A stretch of 63,115 nucleotides of DNA from a virus (IMGVR_UViG_3300036715_000947:1-63115); one strand, 5' to 3'; counted from the first letter of the stretch, positions 32,564 through 40,819 are shown. The notes: a model not told the origin generated them from the sequence alone. Numbers and translations are program-made.

Positions 32564-32833
32564 TTACTCAGCAGGCGAGAAGTCGACGTACATCTTGTCG
32601 CCCTGTTTGAACTTTCCCCACAGAGCGGGATTGTTGACGAGCAACGTGATGCTGCCACTCGGCGTCCACATTGCGAAAGAATTGTCTTCGTCGCTGCCGT
32701 CTTGCGGGTAGGCGCCGTTCTTGCACACAGGCGCCATGGTCAGCGTCTCACCGCACTTGTCCATATTTGTGTGGTCAGCGAAATGTTCCTGCACTCCGTT
32801 GACCATGACCTTTGCTCTCATCTGTGCGCTCAT
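32564..32833 (-). CDS. Conserved small phage protein, beta barrel-like
   Basis: 89 residues: MRAKVMVNGVQEH, ETLTMAPVCKNG, NSFAMWTPSGSITLLVNNP and GDKMYVDFSPAE. This is a very common small phage family with the 'F-x-x-W-T-P-S-G-x-x-x-x-x-I-x-N-P-A-L' signature; role unknown, usually encoded near terminase or replication genes. SD AGGAAAC. No membrane span or catalytic motif. Confidence 0.75.
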   Translation of the reverse strand: MSAQMRAKVMVNGVQEHFADHTNMDKCGETLTMAPVCKNGAYPQDGSDEDNSFAMWTPSGSITLLVNNPALWGKFKQGDKMYVDFSPAE

Positions 32834-32945
32834 CTCTGTTTCCTATAGAAAGGCCCTGGCGGGCGTTGTGCTTTGTGTGGTTGTACGCGTGACTCCGGCA
32901 CGCCTATTTGTTCAATCGCCCGCCAGGACGAGGGTGGTGCGTGTC

Positions 32946-33140
32946 CTACTTGCCCTTCTTGCCGCCCTTCTTCTTGGGGCCGCCGGGGAGGAAGCCAGTG
33001 TTCGCAGAGGCGCCAGGGAAGCCCGAACCCGTCTTGCTCGACGTGAAGGTGAAGTTGCCGGGCGCAACGCGCCCGACCTTCGTTGCCTTGGGACGACCGA
33101 CAGTCGCCTTGGCCGCGCCCTTGCCAGCAGAATTGCCCAT
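32946..33140 (-). CDS. Small basic protein, paralogue A
   Basis: 64 residues starting MGNSAGKGAAKATVGRPKAT and ending in a KKKGGKKGK tail; AAGGAG site. The first 24 residues are nearly identical to the next gene, so the two are a tandem duplication with different C-termini. The extreme Lys/Gly content and lack of hydrophobic core suggest a disordered nucleic-acid-binding or virion DNA-associated peptide. Confidence 0.75.
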   Translation of the reverse strand: MGNSAGKGAAKATVGRPKATKVGRVAPGNFTFTSSKTGSGFPGASANTGFLPGGPKKKGGKKGK

Positions 33141-33217
33141 GGTGTTTCTCCTTGTTTTTTGCGCCGGTGTGGGGCGCGTGGTTGAACTGGCGTACCAGTC
33201 CGGGTTAAAGGAACCTA

Positions 33218-33376
33218 CTACTTGCCTTTCTTGTTGCGGCCCGTCTTCACGGTCTTCGTGCGGCCAGCGGTGCCGGTGATGCCTGTGACGTTCTGTCGGC
33301 TCACACGCCCGACCGTGGTCGCCTTGGGACGGCCCACAGTCGCCTTTGCCGCGCCCTTGCCAGCAGAATTGCCCAT
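33218..33376 (-). CDS. Small basic protein, paralogue B
   Basis: 52 residues, with AGGAGG five bases before the ATG. It begins MGNSAGKGAAKATVGRPKAT like paralogue A, then VGRVSRQNV and a basic end RTKTVKTGRNKKGK. Too short for most gene callers but with a strong SD site and a clear paralogue. Likely DNA- or RNA-binding. Confidence 0.75.
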   Translation of the reverse strand: MGNSAGKGAAKATVGRPKATTVGRVSRQNVTGITGTAGRTKTVKTGRNKKGK

Positions 33377-33429
33377 CTTGCCCTCCTACGTCTTTGCGCC
33401 GGTAGGCGCGGGTTAAAGGAATGCAGCGA

Positions 33430-34809
33430 TCATTTCTCGGACCCTTTGAGCCGAGCCATGTTCGCGGCCTTTTTCGCTGCCTTCATCTTCTGCCCGTTGA
33501 TGAACCACGCATCAGAGAACGGAATGCAGCGGATGTACTTCGGCCCCTTGGGTAGATGGGGCACGGTGAGATCGAAAGTCTTCTCCGTGGAGTAGACCAT
33601 GATCTGGTCGATCTTGGAGTGCGAGAGGTAGTGATCGACAGCATCGCGTCGTGCTTGCACGTGCTGTTTCGAGTTGCCGTCAGACCTGAACTGCACACTA
33701 GCGACGGGAATGTGCTTGGGCAGGCCGTGGGTGACGAACTCGAAGCACTCGGGGAAGAACGAGAACGCGATGCTAGGAATGATCGGAATACCGGCCTCCT
33801 GCCAGTAGCGCGAAATCCAGCGAGCGCGATAGAGGTTGTAGAGCTGCACCGCAAGCGGGTCAGTGCCCCATAGAGAGAAGTCCGGCTGACACGCGGCCAG
33901 CGGCTTCAGCGGAACGATGGTGCGAATGGTGTCCACGCTCTCTGACCAGATTTTCTCGAAGCGCCAATCGTCCGTGTAGAACGCGAAGATCTTGCCCGTG
34001 ACGCGCTCGTCCATGCCGCCTTCGCCGAAGATGTAGAGCTGTGGGTCCTTCTTGTCCTTTTCGTCGTACGGCCACGTTGAGGTGGGGACAGGGCCCGAAT
34101 AGAGCATGTCTGGGTTGAGGTCAGGGATGCCCCACTTCGACGTGCTGGGAAAGAACACCTCCGTCGTGTACTCGAGGATCTTCGTGCTGGTCTCCAGCGT
34201 GCCACCATCGAATGGAGAGTCTTTCAGTTCCGTCTGCCTCGTGAGCTTTTCCAGCGTGTCTTTCATCTCTTCATCAGCGCTAGATAGCGTCTTCAGAAGT
34301 TCGCCGAACATCGCGTCATCGCGCGTTGCCATCTCCGTGATCGGATCGAGGAGCGCCAGCGCTTTGTTCTCTTCCTCCGGCGACAGATCCACGTACTCGA
34401 CCGGAACAGTGCGTTCCTTGCGCCGGATCGCTTCCTCGTAGCGTGCGTGGCCGTCGAGGATAGTTCCCGTCCGCTTCGAGACGAGAATGGACTTCACCCA
34501 GCCGAGATCGTTCAGCGAACCACTGAGCGCGGCAACCTGGGCAGCCCCATGCTTCCTGTAGTTCATCTTGTGCGGGTGGATGTGGCCAAGCGGCACATCT
34601 GCGTGGCCGACGATGCGTGAGCGCAACGTTTTCCCGAGTCGCTTCGCTTCCTTCTCACGCTGCTTCGCCGTTTCCGTGGCGTCGTGCCCAACGACACTGC
34701 TCGCGTTCTCGCGGACTTTCTCTCCTGTCTTCTTGTGCTTCTTTTTGGGCAGAGGCGGTGTCGGGTCTTTTTCGCTCCCTTTTTTCCCGGCCTTCACCGC
34801 TACGCCCAT
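33430..34809 (-). CDS. ParB-like nuclease domain fused to DUF4417
   Basis: Start at ATG 34809 behind GGAGG. 459 residues. A Lys-rich disordered N-terminus (1-60) is followed by a ParB/sulfiredoxin-type domain: VGHIHPHKMNYRKHG-like segment, LGWVKSILVSKRTGTILDGHARYEEA and VPVEYVDLSPEEE (residues about 65-150). A helical linker leads to a C-terminal DUF4417-like domain: IFAFYTDDWRFEKIW, CQPDFSLWGTDPLAVQLYN, RARWISRYWQEAGIPIIPSI. First gene of the late arm. ParB-like domains in phages bind or cleave DNA or act with packaging proteins; the DUF4417 role is unknown. Confidence 0.8.
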   Translation of the reverse strand: MGVAVKAGKKGSEKDPTPPLPKKKHKKTGEKVRENASSVVGHDATETAKQREKEAKRLGKTLRSRIVGHADVPLGHIHPHKMNYRKHGAAQVAALSGSLNDLGWVKSILVSKRTGTILDGHARYEEAIRRKERTVPVEYVDLSPEEENKALALLDPITEMATRDDAMFGELLKTLSSADEEMKDTLEKLTRQTELKDSPFDGGTLETSTKILEYTTEVFFPSTSKWGIPDLNPDMLYSGPVPTSTWPYDEKDKKDPQLYIFGEGGMDERVTGKIFAFYTDDWRFEKIWSESVDTIRTIVPLKPLAACQPDFSLWGTDPLAVQLYNLYRARWISRYWQEAGIPIIPSIAFSFFPECFEFVTHGLPKHIPVASVQFRSDGNSKQHVQARRDAVDHYLSHSKIDQIMVYSTEKTFDLTVPHLPKGPKYIRCIPFSDAWFINGQKMKAAKKAANMARLKGSEK

Positions 34810-34913
34810 GTCGCTCCTCCAATGCCCCGCCATCGCTCCTGGTACAGCCTAGAACCCACGGAGCCGGTGTCAAGCCTACCTTGTGGCTATGGAGTGCCTC
34901 CCGGCGTTTTTAG

Positions 34914-34936
34914 CGCCATTTGCGGCGCAAATGGCG
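34914..34936. repeat. Perfect hairpin CGCCATTTGC/GCAAATGGCG
   Basis: Ten-bp stem with loop GGC in the upstream region of the ParB-DUF4417 gene. No T-run on either side, so an operator or origin element is as likely as a terminator. Confidence 0.5.
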
Positions 34937-35078
34937 TCGGCTATTCAGTTCCGAGCCGGTCCGCCGGAGTCACAATGACTATCTAGCCGTATAACAAGCC
35001 TACTGTCAGCTACTTGTGGGCGCAAATTTCAGCAGAAAATTTCCCTATTCAATGCGGGAGCGAAAATTTTGGAGTCCG

Positions 35079-35137
35079 TGAATAATTGAATTTCCCAATA
35101 ACTACGCGGGTCTGCGCCGGTTCTATTCAATTATTCA
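35079..35137. repeat. 13-bp inverted repeat, AT-rich
   Basis: TGAATAATTGAAT at 35079-35091 and its exact complement ATTCAATTATTCA at 35125-35137, separated by 33 bp that include ACGCGGGTCTGCGCC. The core TGAATA recurs in the inverted repeat at 35210-35270. Confidence 0.7.
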
Positions 35138-35209
35138 TTCTATTTTTTAATTAAGGGGGGAGAGAGAAAGAGAGAGAAGGTACAGTACAATGTACAAGAG
35201 AGTTAAAAC

Positions 35210-35270
35210 AAAGTGAATATCGAATAAGTGCATAAACCCGCGCCACCATTACGTTTCAAATATTCACTTT
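35210..35270. repeat. 11-bp inverted repeat AAAGTGAATAT
   Basis: AAAGTGAATAT at 35210-35220 and ATATTCACTTT at 35260-35270, 39 bp apart. Together with the preceding pair it gives four GTGAATA/TGAATA-like half-sites in 190 bp, suggesting a protein-binding array. Confidence 0.7.
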
Positions 35271-35300
35271 CCGCATGTCTCGCTAACTAGCCGCTCACGA

Positions 35301-35330
35301 AGGACAATTTCGTGTAACTAGCGGTATAAC
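35301..35330 (+). promoter_or_regulatory. Putative rightward promoter with overlapping palindrome
   Basis: AGGACA (35301-35306) and TATAAC (35325-35330), 18-bp spacer. The -35 box sits inside the palindrome CACGAA-7-TTCGTG (35296-35314), a possible operator. The -10 is embedded in CTAGCGGTATAAC, resembling the context of promoters at 49.3 and 58.3 kb. It lies 500-600 nt ahead of the first right-arm gene. Confidence 0.4.
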
Positions 35331-35690
35331 TCCACTGGATAGCGCTACTTCCAAACAAGCCACTTGTAACAAACGTTCGGCATAGAAACTAAAAAGGGTG
35401 TCAATGTGATGTATGCTACGTTACAGGGTGTGAAAAAATTGTCTCAATTTCCGGAGAATGCGTGTTGCCACGCCAAAACGTGCATAAGTAGTGACATGGC
35501 GGTGCTAATAATTTTTAGAAAATGGTGCTATACTAGGTCCACGCGAGCCGGAAACCGCCGGATCGTGACAAATGCCCACCACCACTACGTTACAGCGTGT
35601 CTCAAAATCCCACAATTATTTTTGAGGCTAACTAGCGATGAACCGCGAAAATATAAATAATTCTGGGAAAGAGTGCGTTCCAAAAAAATC

Positions 35691-35772
35691 CGATTTTTGC
35701 GTGTTTTTGGCCATTTTTGGACGGTTTTGGAGAATTCCTATATTTTGAAATATAAAAAAAATATAAAAAAAT
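35691..35772. other. Phased T-tracts plus very AT-rich segment (bent DNA / unwinding element)
   Basis: Four successive 10-bp units (CGATTTTTGC, GTGTTTTTGG, CCATTTTTGG, ACGGTTTTGG) put T-tracts in exact helical phase, the classic cause of intrinsic curvature. Directly after comes a stretch at 35736-35772 made almost only of A and T (TATTTTGAAATATAAAAAAA...). This pairing is typical of replication origins and strong regulatory regions. Confidence 0.6.
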
Positions 35773-35931
35773 CTAGCCTCAAACCCAGCCCGGCATTGAC
35801 TCTAGGGCACGTCTCCCACAGGAGGTATCTTGACAAACGCGCGTGAAACAAGGAACCTTGGGCCATCCGGTCCCGGCTGCCCGCGTGGTGGCGGGCAAGG
35901 CAAGGCGGCTTCTCAGGCAGGGGGCGCAACG

Positions 35932-36954
35932 ATGCCGGGACCGGATCACGGACGCCCCGCCACGGCCTCGAAGATGGACCCTCCGCGTCCCGGAACGTAC
36001 TGGTGGAAGCGCGTTGGAGACACCTGGACTTCCGTGTTGGTGTCAGTGGTCGCCAATGTAGCGAATGCAGCGAGTGGCGGTGAAGGCTCGTTCGACTACA
36101 CGCCGCAGGTGATCTACACGCCACAAGTGGTCTACGAGGACACGCGGCACAGAGAGGTCTGCTGGGCACATCCTCTCGAAACGTGGCACCGCGACTTCAT
36201 TTCCGACGAAGCCCACAAGAAGCAACTTGCGGCGTATGACGCAGTGGAAGAGAAGACGGAGCCGGAGGCTCCAAGGAAGACGGCGCTTCCCATCGAAAGC
36301 GACCGTCCCATCACCATCCTTGGTGTGTACCGCGCAGCCGACAAGGTGCACGTGACCGTCACTACGGAGCACGCCGAGGATCTCGTCGAGAAGCTCGTAG
36401 GGAAGCTCATCGACCAGCTTCTCAAAGACAAAGCAGACTCACCTACTTCGCTACGGAAGACAGAGGACGTACCTACGGGCCTCGTCGGTACCGAGAGCGA
36501 CCCCGCCAAGGCACAGCGCCAGCCGACGAAGGAGGATCTGGAGCGAGCCCGTGAGCACGCCACGCTTGCCTTCTCGCGCGGCAAGGCATTGGTGATCACG
36601 GCACCGCCCGACTTCGATGTGGTTACGCTCGCCACCGAGACCGCGAAGCACTTCGCGGGCAGCGCCGACGTGCTGCGTGTGGGAATGGTCACGACGGGCG
36701 TGGAGTTCTCCACAAATACTGAGTCGAGCCGCGGTGTGCTGATTATCGTCGGCCAGCCGACCAACGCAAAGCAGCTAGACGCCATAAGCGGCCTTGTCAT
36801 GGCAAGGTCCGTCTACACACGCACCGGCATCAGCGTTGCCAAGATGGCGCCGCCACCTCACGTCATCGTCGCCGACAACACAGACGGAATGATGGAGTAC
36901 TTCCCCGAGGAAACCAGGAACTTCATGCGCATCACCTTGGGCGAGGAGGTGTGA
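35932..36954 (+). CDS. Right-arm first gene, ATPase-like fold without a P-loop, unknown
   Basis: ATG 35932 has AGGGGG upstream. A longer in-frame TTG start at 35830 also has GGAGG, but its extra 34 residues are Gly/Pro-rich and unlike protein. The 340-residue product has a middle helical region and a C-terminal part (about 215-340: ALVITAPPDFDVVTLATETA, SRGVLIIVGQPTNAKQLDAI, PPHVIVADNTDGMMEYFPEE) that is laid out like a helicase/ATPase core, with an 'N' sensor-like motif and final 'R-I-x-L-G-E', yet no Walker A. That reading is inference. It precedes the primase-helicase gene. Confidence 0.6.
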   Translation: MPGPDHGRPATASKMDPPRPGTYWWKRVGDTWTSVLVSVVANVANAASGGEGSFDYTPQVIYTPQVVYEDTRHREVCWAHPLETWHRDFISDEAHKKQLAAYDAVEEKTEPEAPRKTALPIESDRPITILGVYRAADKVHVTVTTEHAEDLVEKLVGKLIDQLLKDKADSPTSLRKTEDVPTGLVGTESDPAKAQRQPTKEDLERAREHATLAFSRGKALVITAPPDFDVVTLATETAKHFAGSADVLRVGMVTTGVEFSTNTESSRGVLIIVGQPTNAKQLDAISGLVMARSVYTRTGISVAKMAPPPHVIVADNTDGMMEYFPEETRNFMRITLGEEV

Positions 36955-36955
36955 C

Positions 36956-37225
36956 GTGGACGGACTTCGCCGGAAAGAAATGGAGAGCGATCCCGCGTAC
37001 AGGAGGATGAAGGAAAATCAGTGCTGGGAGATGGCGGGTCTCGCTAGGCAGGACGGAGACTTTGCCGAAGAGAAGCGCTATGTCGACGAGGCGAGGAAGT
37101 GGGCGAGCGGCGAAAACGGTAGCCGTGGCAGCACTGAAAAAGTGACTTCGCCCGCCACCACCACTCACGAAGACACAACCGCCGCCACATACAAACAGGG
37201 CAATCCCAATCCTCCAAGGTGCTAG
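36956..37225 (+). CDS. Small charged hypothetical protein
   Basis: 89 residues starting GTG after GAGGAGG, one base after the previous stop. Helical, highly charged first half (KRYVDEARKWASGE) and a Thr-rich C-terminal tail. Its last codons overlap the spacer to the primase gene. No family recognised. Confidence 0.55.
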   Translation: MDGLRRKEMESDPAYRRMKENQCWEMAGLARQDGDFAEEKRYVDEARKWASGENGSRGSTEKVTSPATTTHEDTTAATYKQGNPNPPRC

Positions 37226-37227
37226 GC

Positions 37228-39291
37228 ATGTCGAAGCAACGTACCGGCAAGGACGAAGTAGAGTCCCTGATGCTAGAGAAGCTGGCAGCAAGCGGACTCG
37301 ACAAGAAGGACGCCCGCAAGCTGAAGATGCAGCCCATGGACGAGGCTGAAGCGGGCGAGGCGACGAACTTTGACGAGGCAGGGTTCAAGATTCCCTACTT
37401 TTCCGTCAACGGCGAAGAGCTGCCATTCTGGCGATTCCGCTTCCTTACCAACCGCAAGAAGGGCAAGTATTTCCAGCCGAAGGGCACCGGCGTGGCGGTG
37501 TACTTTCCTCCTCTCATAGACTGGGCAACGCGCATCGAGGACGCCAAGAAGTCCATCATCGTTACGGAAGGGGAGTTGAAGGCAGCGTGTGCAACGAAGC
37601 TAGGCTACCCAACCATCGGGCTCGGTGGCGTCTGGTCATTCAAAAGCAAGAAGAAGGAAAGAGACTTCATCGAGGACCTTGAACAGATCGAATGGCAGGG
37701 GAGGAGCACGTTCCTTTGCTTCGACTCGGACGCCACGACGAACCCCAAGGTCATGCAGGCCGAATGCGCGTTGGCAAGGGAGCTTGATCGCCGTGGCGCG
37801 AAGGTCTACATCGCACGACTACCGGCGCTCTCCAAGGGAGGGAAGACAGGGATCGACGATTACCTGATGTCCAGGCGCGGAGGCGTCAAGCGCTTCATGC
37901 GCCTTCTAGGCAAGGCAGAGGAGTGGAGCAAGAGTGCGGCGCTTCGGGAGTTCAACAACGAAGTCATCTTGATACGCGATCCGGGCGTGTGCGTGATACG
38001 GGCTACGGGCCAGCGCGTGGACACCAACACACTCGTCCACACCCTCTACGCCAACCGCGTCTACTGGAAGGCGTCGCCTACGGAGAAGGACCCGCTACGC
38101 CGCGTGGAAGCGTCGGTTCCCGCCGACTGGATCAAGTGGGAAGGCCGCGCCGAAGCAGAGAAGATGACGTACAGGCCGGGAGAGGGCGAAATCACCTCAT
38201 CCAAAGAGTACAATATGTGGAAAGGATGGGGCACGAACCCAGTGAAGGGAGACGTCGAGCCGTGGACGAAGCTCCTTGACTACGCGTTCAAGGACGCGGA
38301 CCCACGTGATCGCAAGTGGTTTGAGCAGTGGTGTGCGTACCCAATCCAACACCCCGGCACCAAGCTCTACACGGCCTGCGTCCTATGGTCCGTCAAGCAA
38401 GGAACGGGCAAGTCACTCATCGGCTACACGCTAGGCAGGATCTACGGTGACAACTACATCGAGATCAAGGACCACGACATCGAGTCCACGTTCAACTCGT
38501 TCATGGTGAACAAACAGTTCATCCTCGGTGACGAGATCACGGGCACCGACGGCCTCATGCGACGCAAGCTCGCCAACAAGCTGAAGGGCATGATCACACA
38601 GCTAAAGGCGACGGTGAACCAGAAGTACGTGTCCACGTACGAGATTCCCGATTGCGTCAACTACCTTTTCACGTCGCAGCATTGCGATGCGTTCTTCATC
38701 GAGAATGCCGATAGGCGGTTCTTTGTGAACGAAATCCGCGGAATGCCGCTGCCGCTCGGGTGGTATCGCAAGACGTACGATCCTTGGTACAAGAGCAAGG
38801 CGGGGATCGAGGCGTTGCACTACCACCTACTCCACCTCGACTGTAGGGGTTTCGATCCACACGCTCCCGCGCCCATGACGGATTCCAAGCGTACGATGAT
38901 CGAGGAAGGGCGCAGCGATCTTATGGATTGGATCGAGAGCGTGAGCCAGTACAACGGAGCCAAGAAGCTGATGACTTCGGAGGAGGTGCTTGTGCTTGCG
39001 CTAGGACAGGGCAAGACGATGTGGAGCAAGAACGGCATCACACGCGCCCTTCACTCGGCGGGATACATGCGACCGCTCGGGAATCAGCAGCAGCTAGTCC
39101 TACCGGATGGCCGACAGGTTAGGCCGTGGCTCATCGACCGACAAATGCCGGTACCGCCCAGGTCGGAGGTGACGCAAAAATGGGTACGCGATCTTTGGTT
39201 CTCGGATCGACCAATGGGCAGTCGCAAATTCAAGGAAGTACGGGCCGAAGCAACCAAGCGTTACGAGGACGAGGAGGAGGAGGAGTCATGA
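37228..39291 (+). CDS. Primase-helicase (DUF3854 TOPRIM-like plus DUF5906-type SF3 helicase)
   Basis: Start at ATG 37228. 687 residues. Residues about 60-230 are DUF3854/TOPRIM-like: IIVTEGELKAACATKLGYP, STFLCFDSDATTNPKV (the D-x-D pair) and GKTGIDDYLMSRRG. Residues about 340-560 are the DUF5906-type helicase: Walker A in WSVKQGTGKSLIGYTLG (about 388-404), Walker B-like NKQFILGDEITG, and sensor YLFTSQHCDAFFIENADRRF. The protein should prime and unwind the phage replication fork. Its stop overlaps the next start. Confidence 0.88.
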   Translation: MSKQRTGKDEVESLMLEKLAASGLDKKDARKLKMQPMDEAEAGEATNFDEAGFKIPYFSVNGEELPFWRFRFLTNRKKGKYFQPKGTGVAVYFPPLIDWATRIEDAKKSIIVTEGELKAACATKLGYPTIGLGGVWSFKSKKKERDFIEDLEQIEWQGRSTFLCFDSDATTNPKVMQAECALARELDRRGAKVYIARLPALSKGGKTGIDDYLMSRRGGVKRFMRLLGKAEEWSKSAALREFNNEVILIRDPGVCVIRATGQRVDTNTLVHTLYANRVYWKASPTEKDPLRRVEASVPADWIKWEGRAEAEKMTYRPGEGEITSSKEYNMWKGWGTNPVKGDVEPWTKLLDYAFKDADPRDRKWFEQWCAYPIQHPGTKLYTACVLWSVKQGTGKSLIGYTLGRIYGDNYIEIKDHDIESTFNSFMVNKQFILGDEITGTDGLMRRKLANKLKGMITQLKATVNQKYVSTYEIPDCVNYLFTSQHCDAFFIENADRRFFVNEIRGMPLPLGWYRKTYDPWYKSKAGIEALHYHLLHLDCRGFDPHAPAPMTDSKRTMIEEGRSDLMDWIESVSQYNGAKKLMTSEEVLVLALGQGKTMWSKNGITRALHSAGYMRPLGNQQQLVLPDGRQVRPWLIDRQMPVPPRSEVTQKWVRDLWFSDRPMGSRKFKEVRAEATKRYEDEEEEES

Positions 39292-39512
39292 TGAAAACTA
39301 CCAAGTCAGCCCTCCTGGCGATGTCGGAACAAGAGGAAGACACCATCGACACGAAGGGCGGTGCACGTGACCCAAGGTGTTCTGTGTGCTGGCTACCGGC
39401 AACTACGCGGGTTGCGTGTGAGGTAGGAGGTGCCATGGTGCGAGGCTGGTACTGTGCAAGATGCCGACGATACATCATGCCCACGCGATGCAAGGAGCGC
39501 AGCCATGGGTGA
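39288..39512 (+). CDS. Small zinc-ribbon-like protein
   Basis: 74 residues, ATG inside ATGA overlap with the primase stop, GGAGGAG upstream. Cysteines in CSVCWLPATTRVAC and GWYCARCRRYIMPTRC suggest one zinc site. A short acidic N-terminus (SEQEEDTID) precedes it. Coupled to primase; perhaps a DNA- or RNA-binding accessory factor. Confidence 0.65.
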   Translation: MMKTTKSALLAMSEQEEDTIDTKGGARDPRCSVCWLPATTRVACEVGGAMVRGWYCARCRRYIMPTRCKERSHG

Positions 39513-39795
39513 GGTTTCTATGGACATTACGATAAAGCTGTCCCTATCGCGCAAGGAGTTTCGGCTAGTCGGACTTGCGTTGGCGTCAAAGCCATTGCGG
39601 GCCGAGGAGGTGGAGGAGGCCAAGATGCTGAACGCCCGCTTGCAGCGACAAGTAGCGGCGGCCACCCATGAGATCGCAAGCGTGTACGGAGGCGCGGCGG
39701 AAGCAGCGGAGTCCTCCACAACCACTCCAGCCCCGCCAGCGAGCGCGGTGCGGAGAACCCCAAGGAAGAAGTCCGACGACGGAGGTGTTCTATGA
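39505..39795 (+). CDS. Hypothetical helical protein
   Basis: ATG 39505 behind AAGGAG; the open frame upstream is not coding. 96 residues: a sheet-like MDITIKLSLSRKEFRLVGLAL, a helix (EEVEEAKMLNARLQRQVAAA) and a Ser/Thr/Pro-rich basic tail. No family recognised. Start overlaps the previous gene by 8 nt and the stop overlaps the next by 4 nt. Confidence 0.6.
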   Translation: MGEVSMDITIKLSLSRKEFRLVGLALASKPLRAEEVEEAKMLNARLQRQVAAATHEIASVYGGAAEAAESSTTTPAPPASAVRRTPRKKSDDGGVL

Positions 39796-40106
39796 TGACG
39801 CGTGCACAATTCCTTCTAGTGAAGCTGGCCGAGGAGGCGGCTGAGGTGTCGCAGATAGCGCTGAAGTCAGCGCAGTTCGGCTTGTCCGAGGTGTACGACA
39901 CCGGCGGCAAAACGCCAGCGACAAACTTGGAACGGATACACCGAGAACTCGATGACTTGATGGGTGTGCTGCAAATGCTCAACACCGAGTTTGGGTTTGG
40001 GTATCCGGACCGCGTGAACAGCGCAGCGTGCATCGAGAAAAAGATACGCAAGGTGGAGTTCTGGTACCAATACTCCGTCGATCTTGGTGCCGCGGAACCT
40101 GTGTGA
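39792..40106 (+). CDS. MazG-like all-alpha nucleotide pyrophosphohydrolase
   Basis: 104 residues: FLLVKLAEEAAEVSQIALKS contains the E-E-x-x-E metal-binding motif, followed by NLERIHRELDDLMGVLQMLN with the E-x-x-D second motif. This is the MazG/dUTPase-like all-alpha NTP-PPase fold common in phages, used to hydrolyse non-canonical or signalling nucleotides. Substrate cannot be told. Confidence 0.75.
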   Translation: MMTRAQFLLVKLAEEAAEVSQIALKSAQFGLSEVYDTGGKTPATNLERIHRELDDLMGVLQMLNTEFGFGYPDRVNSAACIEKKIRKVEFWYQYSVDLGAAEPV

Positions 40107-40118
40107 GAGGAGGGTGCG

Positions 40119-40514
40119 ATGACAATCAAGCTCATGGACGAAAAGCCCAACTACCAGGAGTTCCTGATGGGCTATCTGGAATGTGCCGCGTGGTGTGGCA
40201 TCAGCGAAGACGATCCCAACAAGAACAAGTGCAGAGACGGACACCCCTCAGTGTACGACTTCACGGTTCACGAAATCTTCCGCGCCGAAAAGGAGTGCCG
40301 AGACTTTGTGGACTCCAATATACAGGATCTTCGCGGACTCGACATGAAGCGGTGCGGGTACGACTTTTGGTTCACGCGCAACGGTCACGGAACAGGCTTC
40401 TGGGACCGCGGGCTTGGTGAAGTCGGCGACCGTCTCACTGAGGCAGCAGAAGGCTGCGGCACGATGTACGTCTACGTTTCCCGCCGTGGAAAACTTCACA
40501 TGAAAGTGGGGTAG
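40119..40514 (+). CDS. Conserved phage protein, 'FTRNGHGTGFWDRG' family
   Basis: 131 residues, GAGGAGG upstream. The motif CGYDFWFTRNGHGTGFWDRG followed by GEVGDRLTEAAEG is a well conserved phage signature of unknown function. N-terminus ECAAWCGISEDD is helical. No catalytic motif certain, though the N-G-H-G-x-G-F-W loop could be an active or ligand site. Confidence 0.75.
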   Translation: MTIKLMDEKPNYQEFLMGYLECAAWCGISEDDPNKNKCRDGHPSVYDFTVHEIFRAEKECRDFVDSNIQDLRGLDMKRCGYDFWFTRNGHGTGFWDRGLGEVGDRLTEAAEGCGTMYVYVSRRGKLHMKVG

Positions 40515-40566
40515 CGTGCAGACCAGGAAACACAGTTTGTCTGAATCCGTGGGACAAGGAGGCGAG

Positions 40567-40779
40567 ATGCACAAGTCCAGCCACGAAGTCGGCAAAGTGA
40601 AGTTTCGATCCAAGCCCAAGGACGTGGTAGTGCTCCTGCCCGTTAGGATCTGGCATCAGGTCGAGATCTTAGAGGACGGGACCGAGCGCCACTCAATCGA
40701 GCATCCTTTGCACGGCGTTTTCGTTGGTGAGACGTGGACAGAAGCACTACGCAACATGAAGCAGGCGCTACAGCCGTAG
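40567..40779 (+). CDS. Small hypothetical protein
   Basis: ATG 40567 with AAGGAGG five bases upstream; the longer frame from GTG 40516 is less likely. 70 residues: a beta-rich centre (VKFRSKPKDVVVLLPVRIWH, VEILEDGTERHSIEH) and an amphipathic C-terminal helix (TWTEALRNMKQAL). Unrecognised. Confidence 0.65.
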   Translation: MHKSSHEVGKVKFRSKPKDVVVLLPVRIWHQVEILEDGTERHSIEHPLHGVFVGETWTEALRNMKQALQP

Positions 40780-40819
40780 CGCCTAACGACACAAGCTCAC
40801 CAGCCCATCTGGAGGAGAC

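Larger units (their letters stand above)
34810..35931. other. Noncoding divergent control region and candidate origin
   Basis: About 1.1 kb between the two divergent arms, much richer in A+T than the rest, with no gene I can support. Contents from left: a perfect 10-bp hairpin at 34914-34936; paired inverted repeats with TATTCA/TGAATA elements; a polypurine tract at 35153-35180; a putative promoter; 10-bp-phased T-tracts; and an A/T-only-like stretch. Recurrent CTAACTAGC-type words occur at 35283, 35316 and 35628. Location at the point of divergence fits an origin plus operators. An open frame at 35406-35660 looks non-coding. Confidence 0.6.

Noticed and set aside
35406-35660. 84-residue open frame in the divergent region
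   Set aside because: Composition unlike the neighbouring genes, poorly placed SD site, no domain, and it covers putative regulatory sequence.
35830-35931. TTG start at 35830 for the first right-arm gene
   Set aside because: It has GGAGG, but the 34 added residues are Gly/Pro/Arg-rich and non-protein-like, and ATG 35932 has AGGGGG; kept only as an alternative.
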